Below are positions 16,381 to 26,066 of a stretch of 64,000 nucleotides of DNA, in pieces. Position 1 is the first letter of the stretch. Every line of letters begins with the position of its first letter. Location of the stretch: contig NZ_CP115668.1 in assembly GCF_028021195.1 (NCBI RefSeq), positions 992,001 to 1,056,000 of the forward strand, read 5' to 3'. The notes below the pieces were generated by a model. That model saw nothing but the letters and a program-made list of their open reading frames with translations, did no database searches and was not told where the DNA came from. A program made the position numbers and the translations under genes. Origin of the DNA: Cutibacterium equinum. Lineage in GTDB: Bacteria > Actinomycetota > Actinomycetes > Propionibacteriales > Propionibacteriaceae.

Positions 16381-17235
16381 ATGACCGATGATCGAACCTC
16401 GTCGAAGGGCCGCCGCGCCACGGTCATCGTGGGAGTCGACGGCTCGGAGGACGGTCTGCGAGCTGCCCGGTACGCCGCAGGATCCGCCATCAGGAGAGAC
16501 GCCGATCTCGTCGTCCTTCACGCTGTTGACGATGCTGCTGTCGCCGGCACCTGGGGTATCGCCTATGACCCGACCGCCCTGCAGGACGCCGGCCAAGTCG
16601 TCGTCGATGACGCCATCGACGTCGCCAAGGACCGCGGGATGGATCCCGATCGCATCTCGGGTGAGGTGGTTCTGGGTAATCCAGCCGCCATCCTCGCCGA
16701 CCGCAGCGCCGACGCCCAGCTCGTCGTCGTGGGCCGTCGGGCCAGCTCCGGACTGGAGCGGATGTTCGTCGGATCAACGTCTGTGGCCGTGGCTGGCATG
16801 TCCGTCGCACCCGTCGTCGTCATCTCGCGTGCCTCCAACCCGAACCCGACTGGTGGCAAGAAGTGTGTGGCCGTGGCCGTCGGCCCCCAGAACACAGGGC
16901 CTGCCGCCATTGAATTCGGATTCGCTGAGGCCGACCGCCGGGGCTGCAAACTCCTGGCCGTGACCGTTGTGGGGCAAGACTCTCAGACGATCCACGAAGA
17001 GGCACTCCAGCGGCTCGACAAGGCCATCGCACCCGTTGCCGACAAGTACCCCGGCGTTGAGGTCGAGACCCGGCTACTGTCCGGCGAGCCTGTGGATGCC
17101 CTGGTCGACCTGTCCGGCGACGTCGACCTCCTCGTCATCGACATGAAGAAGCACCCGATTCTGGGATGGATCGCTGGCGGAGTCAGCCGCGGCATCATGG
17201 CCCATGCTCGGTCCCCGTTGGCCATTTGCCACTGA
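16381..17235 (+). CDS. Universal stress protein with two Usp domains
   Basis: A 284-residue tandem Usp protein. Domain 1 begins 'ATVIVGVDGSEDGLRAARYA' and ends with the ATP-binding pattern G-x2-G-x9-G(S/T) in 'VVGRRASSGLERMFVGSTS'. Domain 2 ('CVAVAVGPQNTGPAAIEFGF') ends 'IDMKKHPILGWIAGGVSRGI', where the ATP loop is altered. Such proteins bind ATP and support survival in hypoxia or stationary phase. Start ATG 16381 follows AGGAGGACCACC. The gene is monocistronic. Confidence 0.9.
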   Translation: MTDDRTSSKGRRATVIVGVDGSEDGLRAARYAAGSAIRRDADLVVLHAVDDAAVAGTWGIAYDPTALQDAGQVVVDDAIDVAKDRGMDPDRISGEVVLGNPAAILADRSADAQLVVVGRRASSGLERMFVGSTSVAVAGMSVAPVVVISRASNPNPTGGKKCVAVAVGPQNTGPAAIEFGFAEADRRGCKLLAVTVVGQDSQTIHEEALQRLDKAIAPVADKYPGVEVETRLLSGEPVDALVDLSGDVDLLVIDMKKHPILGWIAGGVSRGIMAHARSPLAICH

Positions 17236-17364
17236 CCCGCCGGTGAGGTCGATGTTCGTGGTCATGGTGCGCTGTTGGTCGTGCCGCGTGCAGCCTGACC
17301 ACGCAAGCAGGTGCGGTCTCGTGCGTCGCTGAGTGTCAGACCTGCCACATAGACTGGGTGGGTC

Positions 17365-20300
17365 ATGTCTGATTCACGACTGGAAGGTGAGCTGCCCGGT
17401 GGGGGAGTCATCGCTTTCGACACCGAGCTTCCCATCGCGGCACACGCCGACGACATCGCCGACCTCATCCGGGACCATCAAGTCGTGGTCGTCGCCGGTG
17501 AGACCGGTTCAGGAAAGACCACCCAGCTTCCCAAGATTTGTCTGGCCATCGGGCGTCGTCACATCGCCCACACCCAGCCTCGCCGGATTGCCGCGCGCAG
17601 CGTTGCCGAACGCGTTGCCGACGAGATGGGTGTCGAACTGGGGGACCAGGTTGGCTATCAGGTGCGGTTCACCCGGCGTGCCACCTCTGAGACCGCACTG
17701 ACGGTCATGACCGACGGCGTGTTGCTGGCCGAGATCTCCCATGATCGCGACCTGCGCGCCCACGACACCATCATCATCGACGAGGCCCACGAGCGCAGCC
17801 TCAACATTGACTTCCTGCTGGGCTATCTCAAGCAGCTGCTGCCGCGGCGCCCCGACCTCAAGGTCATCATCACCTCGGCCACCATCGACACCGCGCGGTT
17901 CTCGGCTCATTTCGACCACGCCCCCGTCATCGAGGTCTCTGGACGGACCTATCCCGTCGAGGTGCGTTATCGCCCGCTGGACCCCTCCGAGCAGGTCCGC
18001 GCCGACGACGAGGATGACGGTGATGACGGCGATGACGAAGGTGAGGAGTTCTCGGAGACCACCTCGGCTCCTGCCCTGACCACTGGCAATGACGACGTCG
18101 TCGACCAGGTCACCGGGATCTGCCGAGCCGTCGAGGAACTGACACGGGAAGGACGTGGTGACATCCTCGTCTTCCTGGCCGGTGAGCAGGAGATTCGCGA
18201 AACTGCTGAGGCCCTTGCCGACCTCAAACTCTCCAACACCGAGATCCTGCCGCTGTTCGCTCGGCTGTCGGCCGCCGAACAGCACCGGGTCTTCACCCCG
18301 CACAGTGGCCGTCGCATCGTGCTGGCCACCAACGTCGCTGAGACCTCCCTCACCGTGCCGGGCATCCGCTACGTCATTGATCCGGGAACTGCTCGCATCT
18401 CGCGGTACTCGGTGCGCACCAAGGTGCAGCGTCTCCCCATCGAGCCGGTCTCCCAGGCCAGCGCGAACCAGCGAGCCGGACGATGTGGCCGCGTCGCCCC
18501 TGGTATCTGCATCCGTCTGTACTCCAAGGCCGACTTCCAGTCTCGTCCTGAGTTCACCGAGCCGGAGATCCTGCGCACCAACCTGGCTGCCGTCATCCTC
18601 CAGATGGCCCAGGCCAGACTGGGTGCCATCACCGACTTTCCCTTCGTCGAGGCCCCCGACCGCTCCCGGATCAATGACGGCATCCGGCTGCTTGACGAGC
18701 TGGGAGCCCTCAAACCCGGTCACCGTCACGCTCCCCGGTTGACCACGATTGGCCATCAGCTCGCCCGGATGCCGTTGGACCCGCGCCTGGGACGGATGCT
18801 GCTGGAAGGGTCGAGGCAGGGCAGCCTTGCCGAGGTCCTCGTCATCGTTGCAGCCCTGTCCACCCGCGACGTCCGGGAGCGTCCTGCCGACAAGCGGGAC
18901 GAGGCCGACAGTTTCCACCGTCGTTTCGCGACCGAGGCGAACCTGCTGCAGACCCTTCAGGTCGTCGACAGCGCTGCCAACAACCGGGTGGGGGACTGGT
19001 CCCAGGTCCGTCAGCAGGCACACCAGCGCGCCGTCGACACCCCGAAACCGGGGGCACCGGCCCGCCACACTCCGCACACCAATTCCCGTCCTGGAAAGCC
19101 CACACCTCAGACCAAGCCAGGCGGGATCGACGAGGGCGGCGACATCATGGCCATTCATCGGCTGTGGCGTTACCTGCGCCACCAGCGTCACCAGATGGGG
19201 TCCTCCGCGTTCCGTCGCATGTGCCGAGCCGAGTACATCAACTACCTGCGCGTCCGTGAGTGGGACGACTTGCACGGCCAGCTGCGCCAGATCGCCAAGG
19301 AATTACACCTGGAGATCAACCAGACCCCGGCGCCGACCGACCGTGTTCTCGTCGCTGTGTTGTCCGGCCTGCTGTCCCACATCGGTCTGGCCCAGGTCCG
19401 TGAGTCCTCGAAGCGTCGCGGACCCCGTTCCGGGCCGCAGGAGTACACCGGGGCTCGCGGCACCAGGTTCGCCATCAATCCCGGTTCCCTGTTGGCGCGC
19501 ACGTCCCCCGAACTCGTCGTCGCCGTCGAGCTGGTGGAAACCTCTCGGCTGTGGGCGCGAGGGGTGGCAGCCATCCAGCCCGAGTGGGTCGAGGAGGTCG
19601 CCGGGGCGCTCATCAAGCGTTCCTGGGCCGGCGCCCACTGGTCAGCCTCGACGGCCTCCGTGGTCGCCACGGAAAGGGCGACCCTCTTCGGGGTGCCGCT
19701 GTGGGCCGATCGTCGTGTCAACTACGGACGCATTGACCCGGTCGTCTCCCGGCAGATCTTCATTCGTTCGGCCCTGGTGGAGCGCGACTGGCGATCCCAT
19801 CATGGCTTCCTCAAGCACAATGACCGCGTTCGTGACGAGGCTGCCGATCTTGAGGAACGCAGCCGTCAGCGCGGATTGGTCGCCGATGACGACGCCATTT
19901 TCGCCTTCTACGACCAGCGTGTTCCCGAAGGTATCGTCTCCGGGTCCCATTTCGATGCCTGGTGGCGACGAGTCGAGGACCGCCACCAGCTCGACCTGTC
20001 CCTCGATGATCTCGTCGACTCGGACTCGGTCAACGCCGATGCCTTCCCCGACCACTGGACGGTCGGCAATCTCGATCTTCCGGTGCGCTACGTCTTTGAT
20101 CCCGGATCCGGCCATGACGGGGTCACCGTCACCATCCCGCTGGCCCTGCTCAACCAGGTCCACACCGAGCCATTCAGTTGGCAGGTCCCAGGGTTGCGCA
20201 CCGAGTTGGCCACCGAGCTCATCCGCGCCCTTCCCAAGCCGATTCGTACTCAATTGGTACCGGCTCCCGACCGTGCCCGAGCTGCACTGACCTGGCTTGA

Positions 20301-21468
20301 GGACAACGACGCTGACCGTCAGGCTCCCTTCACCGAGGAACTTGGGCGGGCATTGCGCGCCCTCACCGGAGTCGTCGTCGAGGCCGGCGACTGGAACACA
20401 GCCGCCATTCCGGCCCACTTGCGGGTGGGTTTCGACATCGTTGATGCCGAAGGACATGCCGTCGGCAAGAAGTCCGGGAAGAAGGGCGCGAAGAAGCCGA
20501 ACTCAACCCGGCCCACGCACGTCGCCAGGTCCGAGGACTTGGAATCCCTCCAGACCGAGCTGGCCGCCAAGGTTTCGCAATCCTTGACGAAGGCTGCCAG
20601 ACGGCCTCAGATCCACGGGGCGAGGCAGTGGACCTTCGATCCGATCCCGCAACGGGTTGACCTGTCGCGCAAGGGTGCTGACGCCGTCGGCTATCCCTGC
20701 CTGGTTGACGAGGGGGATGCGGTGGGCACCACCGTCCTCGACACCGCGCAGGCTCAGCAGGCCAGCCATGCTGCGGGAGTCGTGAGGCTGCTCGTCCTCA
20801 CTCTGCCCGACCCGACGAAGTGGGTCGTGGCGCACATGGACAATGGCACCAAGCTGGCGCTGGCGACCTCCCCGTATCCCACTGTGCCGGCATTGTTGGC
20901 CGATGCGCGTCACAAGGCGGTGGCCTCGGTCGCCCACGAGAAGGCCGGGGACCTCTCGGAGATCCGGACCAAGAAGGCCTTCGACGACCTTGCCCTGGCC
21001 GTCCGTCAGGACCAAGCAGATCGGATGGCCCGTGTGGTGCGCACCGCCGGGCGGATTCTCACCAGACTCGTCGAGGCTCGTCAGGGACTGGCAACGGTCT
21101 CGGATCCGGTCGTTCGCGACGACATCACAGCCCAGATTGACGACCTCGTCTTCGAGAACTTCATCTCGGCCACTCCGGATCCCTGGTACGACGACATGCC
21201 GCGCTGGATCGAGGGGGTGAGCGTGCGCATCGAGTCCCTCACGACGAATCCGCTGCGCGATCCTCGTCAGATGGCCGAACTTGAGCCGCTGCTGGCCGAG
21301 TACGACGCCTTGTGCGAGCAACAACCCCCGGGGAAGCTTCCCGCCCAGGTCGAGGAGATCGGGTTCATGCTGGAAGAACTTCGCGTCCAGTACTTCGCCC
21401 AGCGTCTTGGCACCAGGGTCACCGTCTCTGCGAAACGGATTCGTTCGGCCATGAACAAGGTGTCCTGA
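17365..21468 (+). CDS. hrpA: ATP-dependent RNA helicase HrpA
   Basis: A 1367-residue DEAH-box RNA helicase of bacterial HrpA length. Walker A 'GETGSGKT' is at 45-52, DEAH at 139-142 ('IIDEAHERSLNIDF'), motif III 'SATID', and motif VI 'QRAGRCGRVAPG'. Then come the winged-helix/ratchet ('HAPRLTTIGHQLARMPLDPRLGRML') and the large DUF3418 C-terminal region. HrpA processes mRNA and resolves stalled ribosome collisions in E. coli. Oddities are an Asp/Glu-only insertion at about 213-229 between the RecA domains and a Lys-rich patch near 1032-1045. It has its own promoter region (17236-17364). Confidence 0.94.
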   Translation: MSDSRLEGELPGGGVIAFDTELPIAAHADDIADLIRDHQVVVVAGETGSGKTTQLPKICLAIGRRHIAHTQPRRIAARSVAERVADEMGVELGDQVGYQVRFTRRATSETALTVMTDGVLLAEISHDRDLRAHDTIIIDEAHERSLNIDFLLGYLKQLLPRRPDLKVIITSATIDTARFSAHFDHAPVIEVSGRTYPVEVRYRPLDPSEQVRADDEDDGDDGDDEGEEFSETTSAPALTTGNDDVVDQVTGICRAVEELTREGRGDILVFLAGEQEIRETAEALADLKLSNTEILPLFARLSAAEQHRVFTPHSGRRIVLATNVAETSLTVPGIRYVIDPGTARISRYSVRTKVQRLPIEPVSQASANQRAGRCGRVAPGICIRLYSKADFQSRPEFTEPEILRTNLAAVILQMAQARLGAITDFPFVEAPDRSRINDGIRLLDELGALKPGHRHAPRLTTIGHQLARMPLDPRLGRMLLEGSRQGSLAEVLVIVAALSTRDVRERPADKRDEADSFHRRFATEANLLQTLQVVDSAANNRVGDWSQVRQQAHQRAVDTPKPGAPARHTPHTNSRPGKPTPQTKPGGIDEGGDIMAIHRLWRYLRHQRHQMGSSAFRRMCRAEYINYLRVREWDDLHGQLRQIAKELHLEINQTPAPTDRVLVAVLSGLLSHIGLAQVRESSKRRGPRSGPQEYTGARGTRFAINPGSLLARTSPELVVAVELVETSRLWARGVAAIQPEWVEEVAGALIKRSWAGAHWSASTASVVATERATLFGVPLWADRRVNYGRIDPVVSRQIFIRSALVERDWRSHHGFLKHNDRVRDEAADLEERSRQRGLVADDDAIFAFYDQRVPEGIVSGSHFDAWWRRVEDRHQLDLSLDDLVDSDSVNADAFPDHWTVGNLDLPVRYVFDPGSGHDGVTVTIPLALLNQVHTEPFSWQVPGLRTELATELIRALPKPIRTQLVPAPDRARAALTWLEDNDADRQAPFTEELGRALRALTGVVVEAGDWNTAAIPAHLRVGFDIVDAEGHAVGKKSGKKGAKKPNSTRPTHVARSEDLESLQTELAAKVSQSLTKAARRPQIHGARQWTFDPIPQRVDLSRKGADAVGYPCLVDEGDAVGTTVLDTAQAQQASHAAGVVRLLVLTLPDPTKWVVAHMDNGTKLALATSPYPTVPALLADARHKAVASVAHEKAGDLSEIRTKKAFDDLALAVRQDQADRMARVVRTAGRILTRLVEARQGLATVSDPVVRDDITAQIDDLVFENFISATPDPWYDDMPRWIEGVSVRIESLTTNPLRDPRQMAELEPLLAEYDALCEQQPPGKLPAQVEEIGFMLEELRVQYFAQRLGTRVTVSAKRIRSAMNKVS

Positions 21469-21569
21469 CCACATCGATGAACACGTTCACATAGAGTGAG
21501 CGAGAGTCCAAAACCATCGTCGCGCCGTCGGTAAGATCAAACCCCGGCCGCACTCAAGGAGGAATGCCC

Positions 21570-23744
21570 ATGACCTCGTCTGATCCCTGCACCGTGGGGA
21601 GAGTCACCCTGCCAGTCGAAGAGGGTATGGATGACGATCTGGCTGCGATCATCGAGAGTCTCGGTGCCGACGCAGTGCGTAACAGTGACGGCACGTGGTT
21701 GCCCACGATCGTGTCCGACCTGGGGACGAAGGTCTACTCAACCCGGTTCTGTGCCCGTGGGGATGAGGCCTGGGCCCTGGACCATCTCGACGAGCACGTC
21801 AGTCTGTACCTGTGCTCCGACCGAGTCCCGGCCCTGGAGGACGGTCCACTGGAGATCCACATCATGCGCGGCTTCTTCGCCGAGCAGGTACGCCCCGACA
21901 CCGACGTCGACATCAAGCGGTGGTGGCAGGTGCGAGACCGCACCACCGGCGAGGTCATCGACGACTGGACGGTCACCGGGGAGGGTGCCGACTGCGTCGT
22001 GACGGTGCCGGCGATGGCCGGGCACGTCTACACCGTGGCATTCCTGGCAGCTCAGCTGTGGGACACCACCCAGATGTACAACTACACGACGAATCACTGG
22101 GAGAACGACCCCACTCGCAGCAAGGAGCATCCCTTCGACGTCGTGTACCCCGCCACCTGGAATCACGTCCAGGAATCCTTGTCCGAATGGCTCGACGCCC
22201 ACCCAGAGGTCGACGTCGTCCGTTTCACGACCTTCTTCTACCACTTCACCCTCTACTTCAATGAGCAGGCCAAGGAGAAATTCGTCGACTGGTTCGGGTA
22301 TTCGGCGAGCGTGTCGGTGCCCCTCATGGAAGCCTTCGAGGCCGAGACCGGCTGGAAGATCGACCCGGAGGACTTCGTCGACGCCGGATATCACAATTCC
22401 TCCTTCCGTCCGCCCTCGAAGTTCTTCCTGGCATGGATCGACTTCGTCAACCGTTTCGTCACGGACCGGGTGCGACGACTTGTCGAGATCTGCCATGACA
22501 AGGGCCGCGAGGCGATGATGTTCCTCGGGGACAACTGGATTGGCACCGAGCCCTACGGTGAGCTCTTCGCCACAACCGGTCTGGACGCCGTGGTCGGTTC
22601 CGTGGGGTCGGCCGCCACCTGCCGAATGATCTCCGACATTCCCGGTGTCCGCTACACCGAGGGGCGATTCCTGCCCTACTTCTTCCCCGACGTCTTCAAC
22701 GACGAGGGCGACCCGGTGGGGGAGGCCAACACCTCCTGGGTGCAGGCTCGTCGCGCCATCGTCCGCAAGCCGCTGGACCGCATCGGCTACGGTGGATACC
22801 TCTCCCTGGCCAACCAGTACCCCGAGTTCATGGCGCGGATCGCGCAGATCTGTCAGGAGTTCCGCGACATCTGGGAGCGCAGCGGCGGAAAGACCCCACG
22901 CACCGCACCGTTCAGGGTCGGCATCCTCAACTGTTGGGGAGCACGTCGCACCTGGATGACCCACATGGTCGCCCACGCCCTGTACTACAAACAGGCTGCG
23001 CCGTACCTGGGTGTCGTCGAGGCCTTGGCCGGCCTGCCCTTCGACATCGACTGGCTCGATTTCGACGACATCCGTGACGGAGTTCCCGAGGGGATCGGGG
23101 TACTCATCAACACCGGGGCTGCTGGAACCTCCTTCTCGGGCGCCCAGGAGTGGGCTGACGTCGCAGTGCAGGCAGCAGTGCGCACCTTCGTAGCTCGCGG
23201 AGGCGGTTTCATCGGGGTGGGTGATCCGACCTTCTGGCCTGGCGGTGGGGCGTCCTTCCGGCTCTCTGACGTCCTCGGCGTCGATCGTGAGATCGGTTGG
23301 AGTCTGTCGACCGACCGCTACCCGAATGTCATTGACTCTCATTTCATCACCGACGGTCTGAGCCTGGAGGTCGGCCCGGTCGCTCCCGAGATCGTCCCGG
23401 TGTGCGACGACACGCAGGTGCTGGAGATCGAGGACGGATCAATACGCGCCGCCGTCCACACCCTCGGCAAGGGACGGGCCGTCTACCTGGCCGGCCTGCC
23501 GTACACCGTCGACAATTCGCGACTCCTCCACCGGGCGATCTGGTGGGCCGCTGGGCGTGACGACATGTTCGCCGACCAGTACGTCGCCGATGATCCTCGC
23601 GTCGAGACGGCCTGTTACGACGAGGCTGGTCTGGTGCTGGTGACCAACGTCAGCTTCGATGAGGTGACGACGACCATCAGCGGTCTGGCCGACGAGGTGA
23701 CTCTCGCCCCAGCCGGATCTGTCTGGATCGACATCTCTGCGTGA
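21570..23744 (+). CDS. gnpA: 1,3-beta-galactosyl-N-acetylhexosamine phosphorylase (GH112)
   Basis: A 724-residue phosphorylase that cleaves Gal-beta1,3-GlcNAc (lacto-N-biose) or Gal-beta1,3-GalNAc (galacto-N-biose, the mucin core 1 sugar) with phosphate to galactose 1-phosphate plus the N-acetylhexosamine. It is full length for GH112 and shows the TIM-barrel run 'HEVDVVRFTTFFYHFTL'-like strand, 'DNWIGTEPYG' with the family acidic residue, 'GVRYTEGRFLPYFFPD' and the C-terminal 'GGGFIGVGDP' flavodoxin-like domain. A P. acnes homologue has been biochemically characterised. Start ATG 21570 lies seven bases from AAGGAGG; ATG 21564 is too close. No sugar transporter or NahK-type kinase is adjacent. 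Confidence 0.92.
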   Translation: MTSSDPCTVGRVTLPVEEGMDDDLAAIIESLGADAVRNSDGTWLPTIVSDLGTKVYSTRFCARGDEAWALDHLDEHVSLYLCSDRVPALEDGPLEIHIMRGFFAEQVRPDTDVDIKRWWQVRDRTTGEVIDDWTVTGEGADCVVTVPAMAGHVYTVAFLAAQLWDTTQMYNYTTNHWENDPTRSKEHPFDVVYPATWNHVQESLSEWLDAHPEVDVVRFTTFFYHFTLYFNEQAKEKFVDWFGYSASVSVPLMEAFEAETGWKIDPEDFVDAGYHNSSFRPPSKFFLAWIDFVNRFVTDRVRRLVEICHDKGREAMMFLGDNWIGTEPYGELFATTGLDAVVGSVGSAATCRMISDIPGVRYTEGRFLPYFFPDVFNDEGDPVGEANTSWVQARRAIVRKPLDRIGYGGYLSLANQYPEFMARIAQICQEFRDIWERSGGKTPRTAPFRVGILNCWGARRTWMTHMVAHALYYKQAAPYLGVVEALAGLPFDIDWLDFDDIRDGVPEGIGVLINTGAAGTSFSGAQEWADVAVQAAVRTFVARGGGFIGVGDPTFWPGGGASFRLSDVLGVDREIGWSLSTDRYPNVIDSHFITDGLSLEVGPVAPEIVPVCDDTQVLEIEDGSIRAAVHTLGKGRAVYLAGLPYTVDNSRLLHRAIWWAAGRDDMFADQYVADDPRVETACYDEAGLVLVTNVSFDEVTTTISGLADEVTLAPAGSVWIDISA

Positions 23745-23758
23745 CGACGAGAACCCAA

Positions 23759-23796
23759 AACCACTGTGCCCGACCCGTGCGTCTGGCACAGTGGTT
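23759..23796 (+). terminator. Terminator hairpin after gnpA
   Basis: A 12-bp perfect stem (23759-23770 / 23785-23796, core CCACTGTGCC / GGCACAGTGG) with a 14-nt loop, starting 15 bp after the gnpA stop. It ends two bases before the GTG chosen for tesB, so the tesB start should lie after it. Confidence 0.75.
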
Positions 23797-23798
23797 GG

Positions 23799-24707
23799 GT
23801 GCCATCGACGACTGCTGAACTGCTTGACCTGCTCGATCTCGAGGACTTGGACCTCGACCTGTTTCGAGGCAAACAACCTCGTACCACTTGGCAGCGAACA
23901 TTTGGCGGTCAGGTGATCGCCCAGGCCTTGGTGGCTGGTGCTCGGACGGTTCCCGAGCGCACCGTCCACTCCATGCACGCCCTGTTCCTCCATGCCGGTC
24001 GCACTGATCTGCCCATGATTTTCGACGTCGAGCGGATTCGTGACGGACGGAACTTCAGCACGCGTCGGGTCAATGCCCGCCAACATGGTCGCACCATCTT
24101 CACCGCAGAGCTGTCCTTCAAGAACCGTGAGAATGGACCGGAACACTCCGACCCCATGCCGGACTATCTGCCCGGCCCGCAGGACTGCCCGACCCTGGCC
24201 GAGGCCTTGGTGCAGATGTTCGGCCGACCGATGCCGACCGTCAAGGAATGGGACGCCCTCGATGTGCGGCTGGCCAGTGACGGGTCCAACCTCGTCGATC
24301 CCAACCACGCCACCCATCTGAGCTTGTGGGTTCGCACCACTGCCAGTCTTCCGGACTCTCGGGTGGTGCAACGGGCCATCTTGGCCTACATCTCCGACAT
24401 CAGCTTGATGGCCGGTGCCGTCATGCCGCACGTGGGGTCGATCCCACCGGGCATGGTCGTCAATCCGGCATCCCTGGATCACGCGATGTGGTTCCATCGC
24501 ACCGCCAAGGCAGACCAGTGGCTGCTCTACGACCAGGTGTCCCCAAGCGCTTCGGGTCTACTCGGATTCTCCATGGGTCGGTTGATGCAGGACGGACAGC
24601 TCATCGCGTCCTGTTGCCAGGAGGGAGTCATGAAGCTGGTGGACGCCAACGACGTGGATGCCTCGGTGACCTTCCCCGTTGGGCCCCGACCAACGGCCAC
24701 GTCATGA
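23799..24707 (+). CDS. tesB: Acyl-CoA thioesterase II (TesB)
   Basis: A 302-residue double-hotdog thioesterase hydrolysing acyl-CoA to free acid and CoA. Markers are 'ELLDLLDLEDLDLDLFRG' at the N terminus, 'RTFGGQVIAQALVAG', 'HSMHALFLHAG', 'GRNFSTRRVNARQHG' and, in the second hotdog, 'SLDHAMWFHR' and 'DQWLLYDQVSPSASGLLGFS' with the Asp-Thr/Ser-Gln catalytic set. An in-frame GTG at 23766 would put the start inside the gnpA terminator stem, so GTG 23799 is preferred. There is no clear ribosome site, so it may be leaderless. It converges with the sigB-type gene. Confidence 0.9.
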   Translation: MPSTTAELLDLLDLEDLDLDLFRGKQPRTTWQRTFGGQVIAQALVAGARTVPERTVHSMHALFLHAGRTDLPMIFDVERIRDGRNFSTRRVNARQHGRTIFTAELSFKNRENGPEHSDPMPDYLPGPQDCPTLAEALVQMFGRPMPTVKEWDALDVRLASDGSNLVDPNHATHLSLWVRTTASLPDSRVVQRAILAYISDISLMAGAVMPHVGSIPPGMVVNPASLDHAMWFHRTAKADQWLLYDQVSPSASGLLGFSMGRLMQDGQLIASCCQEGVMKLVDANDVDASVTFPVGPRPTATS

Positions 24708-24709
24708 CA

Positions 24710-24747
24710 ACAACGATGGCCCCGGATTTCTCCGAGGCCATCGTTGT
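24710..24747. terminator. Bidirectional terminator between tesB and sigB
   Basis: ACAACGATGGCC (24710-24721) / GGCCATCGTTGT (24736-24747), a 12-bp perfect stem with a 14-nt loop, beginning three bases after the tesB stop and 23 bases from the sigB stop. Confidence 0.75.
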
Positions 24748-24770
24748 CGTTGGTGGTGTCGTTGTAGGGA

Positions 24771-25709
24771 TCAGGCAGCCATGGTGGCCAGGTTGCGCTG
24801 ACGCATGGTGGCCAGGGCGGCACGCTCGATCTGACGGACGCGCTCGGCGGTGATTCCCCAGACCTTGCCGATGTCGGCGAGCTTGGCCTGGCGACCGTCA
24901 ACGAGTCCATAGCGGCGACGCACGACGTCAGCGGAACGCTCGTCGAGGTCGTCGAGCAAGCCCTCGAGACGACCACGGTCCTCGGCGTCCAGAACGATGT
25001 CGTCGGGGCCGGGAGAGGTCTCACGGGCAATGAGGTCACCCAGGCTGGTGTCGCCGTCGTCTTCGACCGGGGCATCGAGGGAGACGTGGTCGCGTCCGAA
25101 CCGGATGAGCTCGACGACACGCTCCTCGGTGATCTCCAGCTCGGCGGCGATCTCGGAGATCTCGGGCTCGCGGCCCAGCTGGCGCTCCAAGTTGCGGCGG
25201 GCGGCAGAGACCTGGTTCACCTGCTCGGCGACGTGCACCGGGAGACGGACGATGCGGCCCTGTTGTGCGATACCGCGGCTGATGGCCTGACGAACCCACC
25301 ATGTGGCGTAGGTCGAGAACTTGAAGCCTTTGGCGTAGTCGAACTTCTCGACGGCGCGAATGAGGCCGGTATTGCCTTCCTGTACGAGGTCGAGAAGAGG
25401 CATCTGGGAGCGGCCGTACTTTCGGGCCACCGAGACGACCAGACGCAGGTTGGCGCGCACGAAGTGGGCCATGGCCTCGTCACCGTCAGCGGCGATGAAT
25501 CGCAGCTCCTCCTCAGTGGCATCAGAGGTGGTTTCGGCCTGCCCCTCGAGAACGGCGCGTGCAAACACACCGGCCTCGATCCTGCGGGCCAATGCGACCT
25601 CCTGTTCGGCATTGAGTAGTGGGGTGCGGGCGATTCCGTCCAGGTAGAGGCCGACCGCATCCTTTCCGTCGATGCCATCGGTGGTACGAACCCGGGACTT
25701 GGTGTCCAT
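24771..25709 (-). CDS. sigB: RNA polymerase sigma factor SigB (group 2, principal-like)
   Basis: A 312-residue sigma-70 factor. Region 1.2 is 'GLYLDGIARTPLLNAEQEVAL', region 2 is 'NLRLVVSVARKYGRSQMPLL' then '[20 protein letters not shown]', region 3 is 'VSAARRNLERQLGREPEI' and region 4.2 is 'KVWGITAERVRQIERAALATM'. It lacks the long N-terminal extension of SigA, as expected for SigB/HrdB-like alternates of general stress. Start ATG 25709 follows GGCGGAGCAC; an upstream in-frame ATG at 25775 has no support. It is divergent from sigA across about 360 bp, unlike mycobacteria where several genes lie between the two. Confidence 0.92.
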   Translation of the reverse strand: MDTKSRVRTTDGIDGKDAVGLYLDGIARTPLLNAEQEVALARRIEAGVFARAVLEGQAETTSDATEEELRFIAADGDEAMAHFVRANLRLVVSVARKYGRSQMPLLDLVQEGNTGLIRAVEKFDYAKGFKFSTYATWWVRQAISRGIAQQGRIVRLPVHVAEQVNQVSAARRNLERQLGREPEISEIAAELEITEERVVELIRFGRDHVSLDAPVEDDGDTSLGDLIARETSPGPDDIVLDAEDRGRLEGLLDDLDERSADVVRRRYGLVDGRQAKLADIGKVWGITAERVRQIERAALATMRQRNLATMAA

Positions 25710-26066
25710 GTGCTCCGCCTTTCTCCGTCGGACTGGCTGACACCCATACCAACGCCCAAAGGGGTCGAATGTCATCCCTCATGGGCCCAAGAGTGCCTGC
25801 AGTCGTGGACGAGCGCGGAGGATCAGACTGTGGTCGTACCCGATCGACCGGGGCAGCCATTCCGTGGCAGGAGGGTGAGAGGTGGGGTCGAGTTTGTGTC
25901 ATCGGGCACGGGGTGCCACAATGGTCGAAAGGTCTTGACGCCTCCCGGGCGTCGTATGCCCTAGGGTCCTTTAGGTGAGTAGTCGTCGAGTACTCGTCGA
26001 TTGTCGCGGACCCATTTTTGGAGGGGACAGCACTGAAGGACTGGTCAGTCCTTGGAGAGGATACCC
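25710..26066. promoter_or_regulatory. sigB-sigA divergent intergenic region with palindromes
   Basis: This 357-bp gap has no convincing gene. It shows GACGCC (25937-25942) / GGCGTC (25948-25953), the 10-bp palindrome CGAGTACTCG (25987-25996), and AAGGACTG (26036-26043) / CAGTCCTT (26046-26053), whose right arm ends one base before the sigA ribosome site GGAGAGG (26055-26060). The last could fold in the mRNA and limit sigA translation. A TTGACG at 25935-25940 may be a -35 element, but I see no matching -10 at good spacing. Confidence 0.4.
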
